Source: Paraglaciecola hydrolytica
GTDB lineage: Bacteria > Pseudomonadota > Gammaproteobacteria > Enterobacterales > Alteromonadaceae
NCBI RefSeq assembly: GCF_001565895.1
Contig: NZ_LSNE01000010.1
Coordinates: forward strand, 1 to 64,000
Direction: 5' to 3'
DNA length: 64,000 nucleotides
Shown here: one piece after another, positions 9,284 through 18,716 of the stretch
Numbering within the stretch: position 1 is the stretch's first letter
Layout of the letters: each line of letters begins with the position of its first letter
Position numbers and translations under genes: made by a program
Notes under the pieces: generated by a model
What the model saw: the letters and a program-made list of their open reading frames with translations, nothing else
Databases searched by the model: none
Told to the model about the DNA's origin: nothing

Positions 9284-10458
9284 TATAAGCTGGCCTCTAA
9301 CATGACCTCGGCAAGTACCTCACAACACTTATCAATTTCATACTGTTGCAAAGTAGGATGAACTAAAAACATTAAGGCGGTTTGGCCAAGTTCGATGGCG
9401 TTAACTAAAGGCTGCTTGGGTCGGTAAGGGGTATCGTCAAAAGCTTTTTCTAAATAAACTTCTGAACAAGAACCAGAAAAACACGGTACTTGCTGCTGAT
9501 TAATTGCGTCGATAATGCGGTCTCTATTCCAACCGGTTTTTAACTGACTAGGTTCGACAAATACATAACATTTGTAAGCTGCATGTTCGATGTAAGCGGG
9601 GATGCTTGGTACCCGTAGAGCTTTACATTGCCCAGCGATAGTCCATATTTGTTGACTGTAAGCCTGACGTTTAGCTGTCCAGTCGGGCATTTTTTCCAGT
9701 TGTTTTAAGCCTACCGCCGCTTGCACTTCTAACATACGCCAATTGGTGCCGATAGACTCATGTAACCAACGAAAACCAGGAGGATGCTGTTTTTCATATA
9801 CTGCGCTAAATGACTTGCCGTGATCTTTAAATGACCAGACTTTTTCCCACAAATCTTTACGATTAGTGGTGACCATGCCACCTTCACCGGCAGTGGTCAT
9901 GATTTTATCTTGGCAAAATGACCAAGCGGCGATGTCGCCAATACTACCTGTGGATTTACCTTTGTATTTTGCACCATGAGATTGGGCGCAATCTTCAACC
10001 ACAAACAAACCATGCTGCTTGGCTAAAGCCATAATGCCGTCCATTTCGCAGGGCCAGCCAGCTAAATGCACACATAATATCGCAGAGGTATTAGTGGTGA
10101 TATGTGGGGCAATAGTGTCGGCGCTGATATTTTGACTATCTAACTCGACATCAACAAATACCGGCGTTAAACCAGCCAATACAATAGAGGAAACCGAGGC
10201 GATAAAAGTACGTGAGGTAACGATGACTTCAGAGCCCTTGGGCAAGGCTAATGCTTGCCAAGCAAGATCCAGTGCCACTGTGCCATTAGCAACAGCAACG
10301 GCATAATCAGATTCAAAATAAGCGGCAAATTTCTTTTCGAATTCACGGCACTGTTGACCGGTCCAATAATTCACTTTATTGGAATCCAGTACCTCTAATA
10401 CGGCTTGTTTTTCTGCGGCGTCGAAACACGGCCAAGGAGAGAATGGGCCATTCAGCAT
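9283..10458 (-). CDS. pglE: DegT/DnrJ/EryC1/StrS sugar aminotransferase (PglE-like)
   Basis: A PLP enzyme expected to transfer an amino group to C4 of the 4-keto sugar made by the neighbouring dehydratase. The fold-type I signature is clear: ANGTVALDLAWQALALPKGSEV, VVEDCAQSHGAKYKG with the PLP-ring Asp, and the Schiff-base lysine in SFCQDKIMTTAGEGGMVT (about residue 185). The family also makes GDP-perosamine and other amino sugars. The PglE call rests on the adjacent pglD, pglC and pglF, which is the same gene set as in Campylobacter. Confidence 0.85.
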   Translation of the reverse strand: MLNGPFSPWPCFDAAEKQAVLEVLDSNKVNYWTGQQCREFEKKFAAYFESDYAVAVANGTVALDLAWQALALPKGSEVIVTSRTFIASVSSIVLAGLTPVFVDVELDSQNISADTIAPHITTNTSAILCVHLAGWPCEMDGIMALAKQHGLFVVEDCAQSHGAKYKGKSTGSIGDIAAWSFCQDKIMTTAGEGGMVTTNRKDLWEKVWSFKDHGKSFSAVYEKQHPPGFRWLHESIGTNWRMLEVQAAVGLKQLEKMPDWTAKRQAYSQQIWTIAGQCKALRVPSIPAYIEHAAYKCYVFVEPSQLKTGWNRDRIIDAINQQQVPCFSGSCSEVYLEKAFDDTPYRPKQPLVNAIELGQTALMFLVHPTLQQYEIDKCCEVLAEVMLEASL

Positions 10459-10483
10459 GTTTATTACCTCTTAAGTAAACTTG

Positions 10484-11116
10484 TTATTGTTGTTTTATTA
10501 CTTTAGCGGGGCTACCCACTGCTACTGCATAATCAGCTAAATCGGTTAATAAGGTGCTTCCTGCACCTAAAATGCAAGAGCTACCGACTATCTTGCCAGG
10601 AATAATAACACTGCCGATGCCGATAAAACTACTTTCTCCGATACAAACTGCACCAGCGAGCCTCACGCCAGGGGCAATATGCACAAAATCTCCCAATACA
10701 CAGTCGTGATCCACGCTGGAACCGGTATTAATGATATTGGCCAAACCAATTTTGCTGTCGATGTTCACCACCGCATTAGCACACACCAAGGTACCCGCAC
10801 CGATAAGCTCAGGTTGACTGACATAGGCCATAGGATGGATCAACGTCGCCAGTTGGCAATCTTGTGTAAGTAATTGACGGGTGACTTTTTGGCGGATTTG
10901 ATTACTACCTATCGCCACAAAAAATTCGGTATCTGCTTGTTTAAATTGACTAACATCCTCACCTTTACCAATTACCGGCCAGCGACCAGTTTGTTGTAAC
11001 TGCGGATAAAGGGCATCTAAAAAACTAATACGGCTATAACGGCCCAGCAATGCGGCGCAATCTGCCGCCACTTTACCATGGCCTCCAGCCCCTAAGATGA
11101 TTAAATGTTTAGTCAT
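10484..11116 (-). CDS. pglD: Sugar O/N-acyltransferase, left-handed beta-helix (PglD-like)
   Basis: Expected to acetylate the amino group put on by PglE, giving UDP-N,N'-diacetylbacillosamine. The N-terminus is the PglB/PglD Rossmann-like domain (HLIILGAGGHGKVAADC). The C-terminal half is hexapeptide repeats (IGAGTLVCANAVVNIDSKIG onward) with the conserved His in SSVDHDCVLGD. I chose the ATG at 11116; the reading frame is open further upstream, but those 19 residues lie inside pglC and are not family-like. The first 8 bp overlap the end of pglC (ATGACTAA). Confidence 0.87.
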   Translation of the reverse strand: MTKHLIILGAGGHGKVAADCAALLGRYSRISFLDALYPQLQQTGRWPVIGKGEDVSQFKQADTEFFVAIGSNQIRQKVTRQLLTQDCQLATLIHPMAYVSQPELIGAGTLVCANAVVNIDSKIGLANIINTGSSVDHDCVLGDFVHIAPGVRLAGAVCIGESSFIGIGSVIIPGKIVGSSCILGAGSTLLTDLADYAVAVGSPAKVIKQQ

Positions 11117-11723
11117 GTTTGTCTGCCTCAATGGGACTGCCAGTAAACCTAGACATAGTGGCCTCACCGGCATGACTAATATCTGCTCTGTTAATGACTT
11201 TTAGCACTGTCATTGCCAATATTTTACAATCTAGCCAAAAAGATTGGTTATCCACATACCATACGTCATAAATAAATTTTTGTTCCCAGCTCAGGGCATT
11301 GCGGCCATTCACTTGTGCCCAGCCTGTGATACCCGGCCGAACATCGTGGCGTCTTTGTTGTTTGGCATTATACAGAGGCAAATAATCTTCCAATAGAGGG
11401 CGTGGCCCCACTAAGCTCATGTCCCCCTTAAGCACATTAATTAAACCGGGCAACTCGTCTAAGCTGCTCGCTCGCAGCCACTGGCCAAAGCGGGTTAAAC
11501 GTCGTTCATCAGATAATAATTCACCTTGCTCATCCGTTTCGCTGGTCATACTGCGGAATTTCAACATGTTAAAGGGAATAGCATCCTTGCCCGGGCGTTT
11601 TTGCATAAATAACACCGGGCTACCTAATTTAAGCCGGATCAACAGCGCCAATAACAGTAATACTGGCAAGGCCAATAATAAAACTAGTCCGGATACCAAT
11701 ATATCTAAACTGCGTTTAAGCAT
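11109..11723 (-). CDS. pglC: Undecaprenyl-phosphate phosphoglycosyl transferase, monotopic (PglC-like)
   Basis: Transfers a sugar phosphate from UDP-sugar to undecaprenyl phosphate and so starts the repeat unit. One N-terminal reentrant hydrophobic helix (residues 5-33) is followed by the signature KFRSM, the catalytic Asp-Glu pair in SSLDELPGLINVLKGDMSLV, GPRPL, and RPGITGWAQVNGRN. The 204-residue size is that of the minimal PglC type, not the long WbaP/WcaJ type. It is followed by pglD, pglE and pglF on the same strand, which suggests that diacetylbacillosamine is the first sugar. Confidence 0.9.
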   Translation of the reverse strand: MLKRSLDILVSGLVLLLALPVLLLLALLIRLKLGSPVLFMQKRPGKDAIPFNMLKFRSMTSETDEQGELLSDERRLTRFGQWLRASSLDELPGLINVLKGDMSLVGPRPLLEDYLPLYNAKQQRRHDVRPGITGWAQVNGRNALSWEQKFIYDVWYVDNQSFWLDCKILAMTVLKVINRADISHAGEATMSRFTGSPIEADKHD

Positions 11724-11724
11724 G

Positions 11725-12873
11725 TTATTTGGCCTTCAATCGCTGTATATGCTGATAAAAATCAAATACTTGTTTAGCGTTATGTTCAACATTCATGACT
11801 TGTGACACCTTATGTAAACCATTGGCGATCATCTGCTGTTTGTCAGTGGGTTGTTCAATGGCCTGAATGATTTTGGCGGCCAATTGGCTAGGTGATTTGG
11901 GTTCAACCATATATCCCGTCTGACCATCAATCACTAGATCAGGAAAGCCCCCAACATTAGTTGTCAAAGTAGCAACCTGAGCATACATAGATTCAACCGC
12001 GCCACCAACATTTTCAGAATGAGAAGGATGCACCGCTAAGTCAAACTGGGGATACAACAAAGGCACATCATTACGTAAGCCTAAAAAGACACAGGCATCA
12101 CCGGCCCTTTGTTGGGCATAAGCTTTAACGGTATTAAAATAATCATGGCTTTTACCCCAAGGTCCGCCCACAAAAATACATTTAACCTGAGGATGGCGAT
12201 GTTTAACGATGGCGATAGCATCAATCAAGTCTTCATGGCCCTTTAAACCCCGAGTTTGGCCAAGATACCTTTTGGGTCCATAAAAATACGCCACCATGCC
12301 CACAATAAAACTATCATTGGGTAAATTAAGCTGTTTTCTGAGATCAACTTTAGGCGAATGCTGAAACAAAAAATCTTCTTCATTAACCCCGTAATAAGCC
12401 AAGCCCACTCTATCACTGGCAATACCGGAACGTTCATAACGCCCTTGAGTCCACAAACACGAGGCTAACCAAAAATCTTGAGGCTGGGCTAAACCCAGCT
12501 CCACGTTTCTGAATATGAGATGCTCAAGGTGCAAAGGGCCGGGCACATGAAAAATCCGAGGAATTGCATATTTACGCAGGGCTAAACGCATTAACAAAGT
12601 AGTCGCCACAAAGTGACTATGAATAATATCCGGCTGCACCTCGTCTACTAAGGCTCTGAGTCGTTTAATTTGCGCGACGTTCTTCCACGGTTTTTTGAGC
12701 TCTATGCTGGGATCAAAAATATGGACTTTAACCCCAGCTTGTTGGTACTTACTGACCATAGGCCCTTCAGGTAAGGCCAAATGCACCTCTACTCCAAGTT
12801 TAACCAGCTCGGAAGTTTGTCGTAGGGCCCAACTTGCGCCAACGGCGGTTTTTAATAAATGCAAAATGCGCAT
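11725..12873 (-). CDS. Glycosyltransferase family 4
   Basis: Adds a sugar to the lipid-linked repeat unit on the cytoplasmic face. It is a GT-B protein of 382 residues with an N-terminal MRILHLLKTAVGASWALRQ and a C-terminal nucleotide-sugar domain containing SHSENVGGAVESMYAQVATLTTNVGG, where the second Glu fits the EX7E motif. Donor and acceptor cannot be read from sequence. It overlaps the preceding transferase gene by one base and ends 1 bp before pglC. Confidence 0.86.
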   Translation of the reverse strand: MRILHLLKTAVGASWALRQTSELVKLGVEVHLALPEGPMVSKYQQAGVKVHIFDPSIELKKPWKNVAQIKRLRALVDEVQPDIIHSHFVATTLLMRLALRKYAIPRIFHVPGPLHLEHLIFRNVELGLAQPQDFWLASCLWTQGRYERSGIASDRVGLAYYGVNEEDFLFQHSPKVDLRKQLNLPNDSFIVGMVAYFYGPKRYLGQTRGLKGHEDLIDAIAIVKHRHPQVKCIFVGGPWGKSHDYFNTVKAYAQQRAGDACVFLGLRNDVPLLYPQFDLAVHPSHSENVGGAVESMYAQVATLTTNVGGFPDLVIDGQTGYMVEPKSPSQLAAKIIQAIEQPTDKQQMIANGLHKVSQVMNVEHNAKQVFDFYQHIQRLKAK

Positions 12874-14042
12874 TACATCGTTTCCAATAAATGTTGATAC
12901 ATGGCGTTACGCCGTGCGACTAAAGCTGAGTTTTCATACTGACGGGCTTTTTGGTGGTTTTGCGCAGAGCTGGCTAATAATTGTGTACTTGAGTAGCCTG
13001 CCAGCGCGCTTAACACTTGGCCCAATTGAGCCTGATTATCGCGTTCAACAATGAAGTTTTCCGGTAATAATTCTGGTACGCCGCCCACATTGGTCGCCAC
13101 ACATACTAAGGAGCGCGCCATGGCTTCGATCAATACTCTGGGTAAACCTTCCTGACGTGAAGACAATACAAATATATCCGCCTTGTCCAATTCATCTCGA
13201 ATAGCTTGCCTATCGGCGAGGTTGCCAACAAATGTCACGTATTGCGCTATACCAAGTTGTTTTGCCAACTCTTGCATTTGGGCCTGTAAATAACCACCAC
13301 CCACCCAGCGCAACGTAAACGCTAAGCCCTGTTGTTTAAGTTGAGCTAAGGTTTGAAGCATAAAATCACAACCTTTATAGGGTTGAGTTAGGTTGCCAAT
13401 ACAAATTAACTTTAGAGGCTGAGTAAGAGCATATTGAGGCCGAATGTGGAAATCATTGTCCTCTAATTGAATCGACGAATAATGTGTATGAAAGGCTAAT
13501 GGGTTGGGGGGATAACGTCGTTGTAGACTCACTTCAGTGACATAAGAAATACTTGCAGCACCAAGACACTGCCACTTTAACATCTTTACAAACACGCTTT
13601 TTATTAAGGGCCGAATAACACTTTTACTGGCACCTTTGGCAAACACATCGGCGGGATCCCCTACAACTTCAGCTGCGTAGGGCTTATTGTTAGCTTGGGC
13701 AGTAAAATGGTAAAGCGTAGATAAAATCCCTGGAATGCGATAAATAACGGCTCGTGTGAGGGTTTTACGCGCGCGCAAAACGCGAATAATTTTGCTTAAC
13801 GAGAGCAAAAACTGCCACGGACCAATATAACTGGGCAAGACAACAACATTAACGTTCTGACCATCCACTCGTTTCCAGTCAGAATGAGGTTTGTCTACCA
13901 GTGCTACCCGGGCAACAATATTGACGGATTGGAATACGTGTAAATAGCGCGTCCAAAAATCATAAGGGAAGGCATTGTCTGTCCAAAATTTATGCTCTGC
14001 ACAACGATAAAAGCGCTGCTCTATAACGACATCAACTATCAC
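12873..14042 (-). CDS. Glycosyltransferase family 4
   Basis: A second GT-B transferase of 389 residues. The C-terminal domain reads CIGNLTQPYKGCDFMLQTL, then SSRQEGLPRVLIEAMARSL and ATNVGGVPELL, the GT4 EX7E region. It starts with GTG, behind AAGG, inside the last 11 bases of the polymerase gene, which indicates translational coupling. The sugar specificity is unknown. Confidence 0.86.
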   Translation of the reverse strand: MIVDVVIEQRFYRCAEHKFWTDNAFPYDFWTRYLHVFQSVNIVARVALVDKPHSDWKRVDGQNVNVVVLPSYIGPWQFLLSLSKIIRVLRARKTLTRAVIYRIPGILSTLYHFTAQANNKPYAAEVVGDPADVFAKGASKSVIRPLIKSVFVKMLKWQCLGAASISYVTEVSLQRRYPPNPLAFHTHYSSIQLEDNDFHIRPQYALTQPLKLICIGNLTQPYKGCDFMLQTLAQLKQQGLAFTLRWVGGGYLQAQMQELAKQLGIAQYVTFVGNLADRQAIRDELDKADIFVLSSRQEGLPRVLIEAMARSLVCVATNVGGVPELLPENFIVERDNQAQLGQVLSALAGYSSTQLLASSAQNHQKARQYENSALVARRNAMYQHLLETM

Positions 14043-15252
14043 GTGACACCTTAAAATACATACGTCCGCGCTGTGAGATTAGGATAGAAGCAAAAAATAT
14101 CACACAGCAGTAGATAAAAGCTTTAAATAATATCAGTGACTCCCCCCTTATCGCATAGACAAAATAGAACAAGTTAAAATAGGTCATCAAAATACCAAAG
14201 GGTTTATTTTTTAAAAAACCGTGGTAATTCCATGCCATGAAAATCGCAATTAGTGAAAATAAAACAGGTATTCCTGCAAAGCCAAAATTCAATAAGGCTT
14301 CACCTTCAATAGAAAAGCCGTAAGCTCCATCGTTTGCTGCTGAAGAATATTGACGACTGAACCAGATAGATAATGGCGTTGTCAACTTGATAGCGCCGAG
14401 GGACATCATATTAACAAAACCAGAAAAATAACTTTCGCCCAACTGAATAAGCATACCGTTATCCAACCAAGAAAGTAGATTTGACGTTACCATTAAATTG
14501 CTGCCTTGGTTTAAAAAGGACTCAAGTCCTCCACCATCAAACTCGCTGCTTCGCCCTGCTGACATCATGGTAAAACCTAAGGCTCCTAATGAACCACCAA
14601 GCAGAATTTTCCATAAGGCGATGGTTTTGTCTTTATATAACCAAAAATATAAGGGCACAATCAGCAAGGCAAAATCCCGCTCTCCCATATAATAACAATA
14701 TGAAAAATAGAGAAAAACGATGGCGCTAAATTTAAACAAGGTTTTACGCGACATGTCTATCTTAGGAGAAACGGTCAGGTAGCAGAAAAGAAATAAAGGC
14801 CATAGCGTTAATATGACATAGTGAGCGATACCTATAGATTGAATACGTTGAACTTTATCTAAGGGGGCAAAGCCTATTCTGGCGAAAGCAAACATAAACA
14901 ACAATATGATGGGGACTGACATAAAAAACATTGCCAGTTGCCTAAGTAAGATGGGCTCTTTAATTACCAAAGAAAAGCCTAAGTCTAATTTGGCCACTAC
15001 ATTGGCAGGGAACAGGCTCAAGGTCGCGATTGCCAGAAAAAAAGCAAAAGAAGACTGAAATAAATAGTCGACTTTGATGCCACTATAGATGGGTAGCAGC
15101 AACATATTTGCCATATAGGGACCAAAACAGAAATAGAAATAGCAAAAGATATAAATCGCTAAGGGGCTAATTTTTCCTTCAAAACGGGTGATCTCAAGCA
15201 CGAGTTTGATTATCAAAACAAGTGCAGATAAATAGAAAAAAAGATGCTCCAT
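14032..15252 (-). CDS. Putative repeat-unit polymerase (Wzy-like)
   Basis: A 406-residue integral membrane protein with about ten to eleven hydrophobic segments, a large central loop, and no recognisable enzymatic motif. Position next to the flippase and glycosyltransferases, and the size, fit a Wzy polymerase that joins repeat units at the periplasmic face; sequence similarity alone would not prove it. It starts on the last base of the flippase stop codon (TAATG) and overlaps the next transferase gene by 11 bp. Confidence 0.65.
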   Translation of the reverse strand: MEHLFFYLSALVLIIKLVLEITRFEGKISPLAIYIFCYFYFCFGPYMANMLLLPIYSGIKVDYLFQSSFAFFLAIATLSLFPANVVAKLDLGFSLVIKEPILLRQLAMFFMSVPIILLFMFAFARIGFAPLDKVQRIQSIGIAHYVILTLWPLFLFCYLTVSPKIDMSRKTLFKFSAIVFLYFSYCYYMGERDFALLIVPLYFWLYKDKTIALWKILLGGSLGALGFTMMSAGRSSEFDGGGLESFLNQGSNLMVTSNLLSWLDNGMLIQLGESYFSGFVNMMSLGAIKLTTPLSIWFSRQYSSAANDGAYGFSIEGEALLNFGFAGIPVLFSLIAIFMAWNYHGFLKNKPFGILMTYFNLFYFVYAIRGESLILFKAFIYCCVIFFASILISQRGRMYFKVSRDS

Positions 15253-16439
15253 TAAGCCGTTTCTCGTTTATGCCAACAGAGCATAATAACCACAAAAAAT
15301 TGGACTAGGCCACTCAGATTAACAACCCACATAAGCCCTTCAAATCCAGCATAATCAAAGGCATAGGAACACAATACTAAGGAGATAAGCGCATTAAAAC
15401 TGCTTAGTACTAACAAAGATTTATATTTTTGTTGCACGATTAAAAAGTAATTAGCAAAAGAAAAGAGTAATGGTCCCCAACTCATCAATAAGACTAATTG
15501 ATAAATCCTATTAAACTGTGGGTTTTCGGTATTGAGGTTATTGTGTACCTGCCAAAATGGTATAGAGAAAAAATCTAAACGAAAAAACTGCAGCAGTGCA
15601 TACACGGCCGCAACAAAAAGAAATGCCGACACAGCTGACTTAATAAATTTATCCATGTGCCGAGAAACTAGATCTCTAGATAGCGCATGCAGCCTAGATT
15701 GCATTAGGGTATTAACAAAGACGAGAGCGCCCATCAATATAAAACTACTAATAGTGAACACCCCAAGAATGGCTTTCTGATCAGCTTGTCCCAAAACATA
15801 ACGGGGAATATTAAAATACAAACTAAACACCAAGGCACTCGACGACAGAGGTAAAACATTCAATAACATACCCTGTAAGCCATTAAACTGAATAGTTTGA
15901 AACAGAGTAAAACCAAGGGTGACTAGGATAAAAAGCGCAGCAAGCAGCAGTAACAGCAAGGTGATGTTGCTAATAAATAATGAACACAGTAACACCAAAA
16001 AAATACACAGCCACTTTAAAATACTAAGCTTAAACAAGGCGGTTTTATTATTTTGTTTTAGCAAAGTCGCTATCTTCAGATCGAAAAACAGCTCAGTGAT
16101 TTTGGCAAGATAAATAGCGCTAATTAATACCAGCGCATCAAGCACCAGTCCGATGGCAAAAGCAATAAAAACGCCTGCAATAGCAAGTACTTTACGCATA
16201 TCCAAGGATTGTTTGTCGCTGTAATGCTCGCACGATAGTAAGAAATTACGGGAGGGACTGGCTAGCAACATACAAAGTGGTGAAACGACAGCTAAGATGT
16301 AGCCAAATTGCCCGACAATTTCAGGACTTTCATTGTAAGTTAACCAAATGATTAAGAGCCAAGGGATCAGGAAAGTGCTCACCTGAAATGACAACAATAT
16401 ACTTGTCGTATTGAATAATAATCGTGTGAAAAGTGGCAT
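15252..16439 (-). CDS. Polysaccharide flippase (Wzx-like, MATE/MVF superfamily)
   Basis: A 395-residue membrane protein with about twelve predicted helices in paired arrangement (FLIPWLLIIWLTYNESPEIVGQFGY at the N-terminus, two helices per module after that). This fits a lipid-linked oligosaccharide flippase. It is the first gene of the cluster. The ribosome binding site is poor. The upstream region (16440-16541) should hold the cluster promoter, but I see no convincing -35/-10 pair there. Confidence 0.7.
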   Translation of the reverse strand: MPLFTRLLFNTTSILLSFQVSTFLIPWLLIIWLTYNESPEIVGQFGYILAVVSPLCMLLASPSRNFLLSCEHYSDKQSLDMRKVLAIAGVFIAFAIGLVLDALVLISAIYLAKITELFFDLKIATLLKQNNKTALFKLSILKWLCIFLVLLCSLFISNITLLLLLLAALFILVTLGFTLFQTIQFNGLQGMLLNVLPLSSSALVFSLYFNIPRYVLGQADQKAILGVFTISSFILMGALVFVNTLMQSRLHALSRDLVSRHMDKFIKSAVSAFLFVAAVYALLQFFRLDFFSIPFWQVHNNLNTENPQFNRIYQLVLLMSWGPLLFSFANYFLIVQQKYKSLLVLSSFNALISLVLCSYAFDYAGFEGLMWVVNLSGLVQFFVVIMLCWHKRETA

Positions 16440-16541
16440 TAAATTTTTAACGGCAATGTTTTTATTTTTTTGCCAGTATCACCTAAAGCCGTCATAACGA
16501 CAATGTTTACTATGGGCATTGTTCATCTCAGGTTGCTTGGG

Positions 16542-16810
16542 TATATACCCAAACAACCTTAAGATACGAGTTTCAGCGTTTCTGAGGGAGCTTAGTTCTA
16601 GGCGAACTGATGTAGGAATGGCATTACCCTTTCAAATCAGTTCAACACCGAAATAAGCCCCCTCAGAAGCGCCATGCCGGTGGGTTTAAATCCGTTTTAT
16701 ACCGCGTTAAATGCTTTCGATTTAGCCCACTAGACCTTCAAGCATTCGCCTTGTCTAAAACGGATTTAATTCCCACTGAATCCTGCATCTTCAGGTTGTT
16801 TGGGTATATA
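16542..16810. repeat. 269-bp palindromic repeat element with 24-bp terminal inverted repeats
   Basis: The ends 16542-16565 and 16787-16810 are inverted copies matching at 23 of 24 positions (TATATACCCAAACAACC outermost). Between them lie two separate long hairpins: 16577-16594 with 16654-16671 (16 of 18 plus an inner AACTGAT/ATCAGTT pair), and 16678-16699 with 16756-16778 (plus AATGCTT/AAGCATT inside). There is no reading frame of note. This looks like a non-autonomous MITE- or REP-type element. The rest of the 573-bp gene-free stretch 16440-17012 holds only the terminator at 16957-16993. Confidence 0.8.
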
Positions 16811-16956
16811 GGGTGCAGTAAAGAGCTCAGAGCTAATACGGCCATAGACAGCTTGCCTATTGGTTTTTAAAATTCTGTGCGAGTCATATTTTTTAGCAAT
16901 GACGACTAAAAGTAAGCAGCGCGTAGGTTGCATAGAGCAGCAATATATTAAACGAT

Positions 16957-16993
16957 AAAAAAGCCCGCATGGTTTCTTTATGCGGGGCTTTTG
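16957..16993 (-). terminator. Rho-independent terminator after the GMC oxidoreductase gene
   Basis: GCCCGCAT (16963-16970) pairs with ATGCGGGGC (16980-16988, one bulge). Read on the minus strand the hairpin is followed by a run of six T. The A/T runs on both sides make it usable from either direction. Confidence 0.85.
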
Positions 16994-17012
16994 TTATTTA
17001 TTGCTGGTCGTT

Positions 17013-18716
17013 TTACAACTTACCTGCTTGGATTTGCTTATGCGCATAATCCACCGCGCGGGCGGTCAGTGCCATATAAGTAATGCTGGGGTTTTGGGTG
17101 CCAGAACTGGTCATACACGCGCCATCGGTGACAAATACATTAGGTACATCGTGCATTTGATTCCATTGGTTGAGTACGCTGGTTTTGGGATCGCGGCCCA
17201 TGCGGGCAGTGCCCATTTCGTGAATACAGGCGCCTGGTGCAGTGGCACTATTGTAGCTAGAGATGTTGGTACAACCTGCAGCTTCGAGCATTTCTACTGC
17301 ACATTTAACGCCGTGTTCACGCAGTTTATTTTCGTTTTCACGTAATTTGGCATCAAAGGTAATTAGCGGAAAGCCGTGTTTATCTTGCTGCTCAAAATTA
17401 AGGTACATGCGATTTTCGTGATAAGGCAGCATTTCACCAAAGCAGGTCATGCCTATGTGATAAGGACCGGGTTTAAAGACCTGCGCTTTTAAGGCATCAC
17501 CTACTAAGCCTTCAGGATTATTTTGAATGCGCCGTGCGCTGCCCTGATAGCCAAACCCACGGGTATAGCCACTTTGTTTTGATTCTTCATCAATGTTAGT
17601 GAAACGTGGGATATAGAATCCTGTGGGTTTACGCCCTTGAAAATAGTCATCTTCGTGGCCTGGCAATATGCCAGAAGCACCCATACCATAATGGTGATCC
17701 ATTAAGTTATGGCCAATTTCGCCGCTGGTATTACCTAAACCGTTCGGGAAGGTTTCTGAACGACTATTTAATAATATTGAAGCACTCGCCACTGAGCTGG
17801 CATTTAAGAAGATAATTTGTGCGGTATATTCGAGTATCTCACCTGTGTTGGCATCTTTGACTTTAACGCCGCTGGCTTTTTTAGTGGTGGCGTCATACAA
17901 AATTTCCATGACCACACTGTCGGCACGAATGGTTAAATTGCCGGTTTCAGTGGCGACGGGTAGGGTGGCTGATTGGCTGCTGAAGTAAGCACCAAAAGGA
18001 CAACCACGCCAACAACGATCGCGGGCTTGACATTGCCCGCGGGCACCTTTGTGTACTTCAGGGTTATATTCGGTTAAATGGGCTACGCGCCCTGGTGTGA
18101 CGACGCGATCAGGATAAACATTAGCCACAGATTCACGGAAACCTTGCTCGGCACAGTTAAGTGGAAAAGGTTTCAAAAATTTGCCATCGGGTATCTGTTT
18201 TAAGCCTTCGGCTTGGCCGCTGACTCCTACAAAGGTTTCCACATAGTCGTACCAAGGTTCGATATCGCGGTAACGAATTGGCCAGTCAACGGCGACTCCT
18301 TCTTTAAGGTTGGCTTCAAAATCGATATCACTCCAGCGGTAACATTGGCGACCCCACATGATTGAGCGGCCACCAACATGATCACCACGGATCCAGTCAA
18401 AACGTTCATCCTCATTATAAGGATTAACATCGTCTTTATTGATCCAGTGTTTGTTGTCTTCGTTCACCCACCAGTTTAAGCGGTCTTGTTTCTCAAAATG
18501 TTGCTCACGTTCTTCAAGGGATACTTTGTTACGATTAGGTAAATCCCAAGTGTCCATGTGGGCGGTAGGATATTCGCCATGTTTAACCATACGGCCACGC
18601 TCTAACACTAGGGTTTTATAACCTTTAGTGCACAATTCCATGGCAGCAAAACCACCACTGATGCCTGAGCCTATAACGATGGCATCAAAATGATTTGGCT
18701 TATTTATATCGCCCAT
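17013..18716 (-). CDS. GMC family FAD-dependent sugar/alcohol oxidoreductase, large subunit
   Basis: Oxidises a sugar or alcohol with FAD. The Rossmann motif FDAIVIGSGISGGFAAMEL is at the N-terminus. Then come GGRSIMWGRQ and a Cys-rich stretch (GQCQARDRCWRGCPFG) typical of the gluconate-2-dehydrogenase and glucoside-3-dehydrogenase branch. The C-terminal motif has the catalytic His and Asn (CIHEMGTARMG ... GTQNPSITYMALTARA). The start at 18716 has AGGAGG six bases upstream. It overlaps the small-subunit gene by 13 bp. The substrate is unknown, and the usual cytochrome c subunit is not encoded here. Confidence 0.9.
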   Translation of the reverse strand: MGDINKPNHFDAIVIGSGISGGFAAMELCTKGYKTLVLERGRMVKHGEYPTAHMDTWDLPNRNKVSLEEREQHFEKQDRLNWWVNEDNKHWINKDDVNPYNEDERFDWIRGDHVGGRSIMWGRQCYRWSDIDFEANLKEGVAVDWPIRYRDIEPWYDYVETFVGVSGQAEGLKQIPDGKFLKPFPLNCAEQGFRESVANVYPDRVVTPGRVAHLTEYNPEVHKGARGQCQARDRCWRGCPFGAYFSSQSATLPVATETGNLTIRADSVVMEILYDATTKKASGVKVKDANTGEILEYTAQIIFLNASSVASASILLNSRSETFPNGLGNTSGEIGHNLMDHHYGMGASGILPGHEDDYFQGRKPTGFYIPRFTNIDEESKQSGYTRGFGYQGSARRIQNNPEGLVGDALKAQVFKPGPYHIGMTCFGEMLPYHENRMYLNFEQQDKHGFPLITFDAKLRENENKLREHGVKCAVEMLEAAGCTNISSYNSATAPGACIHEMGTARMGRDPKTSVLNQWNQMHDVPNVFVTDGACMTSSGTQNPSITYMALTARAVDYAHKQIQAGKL

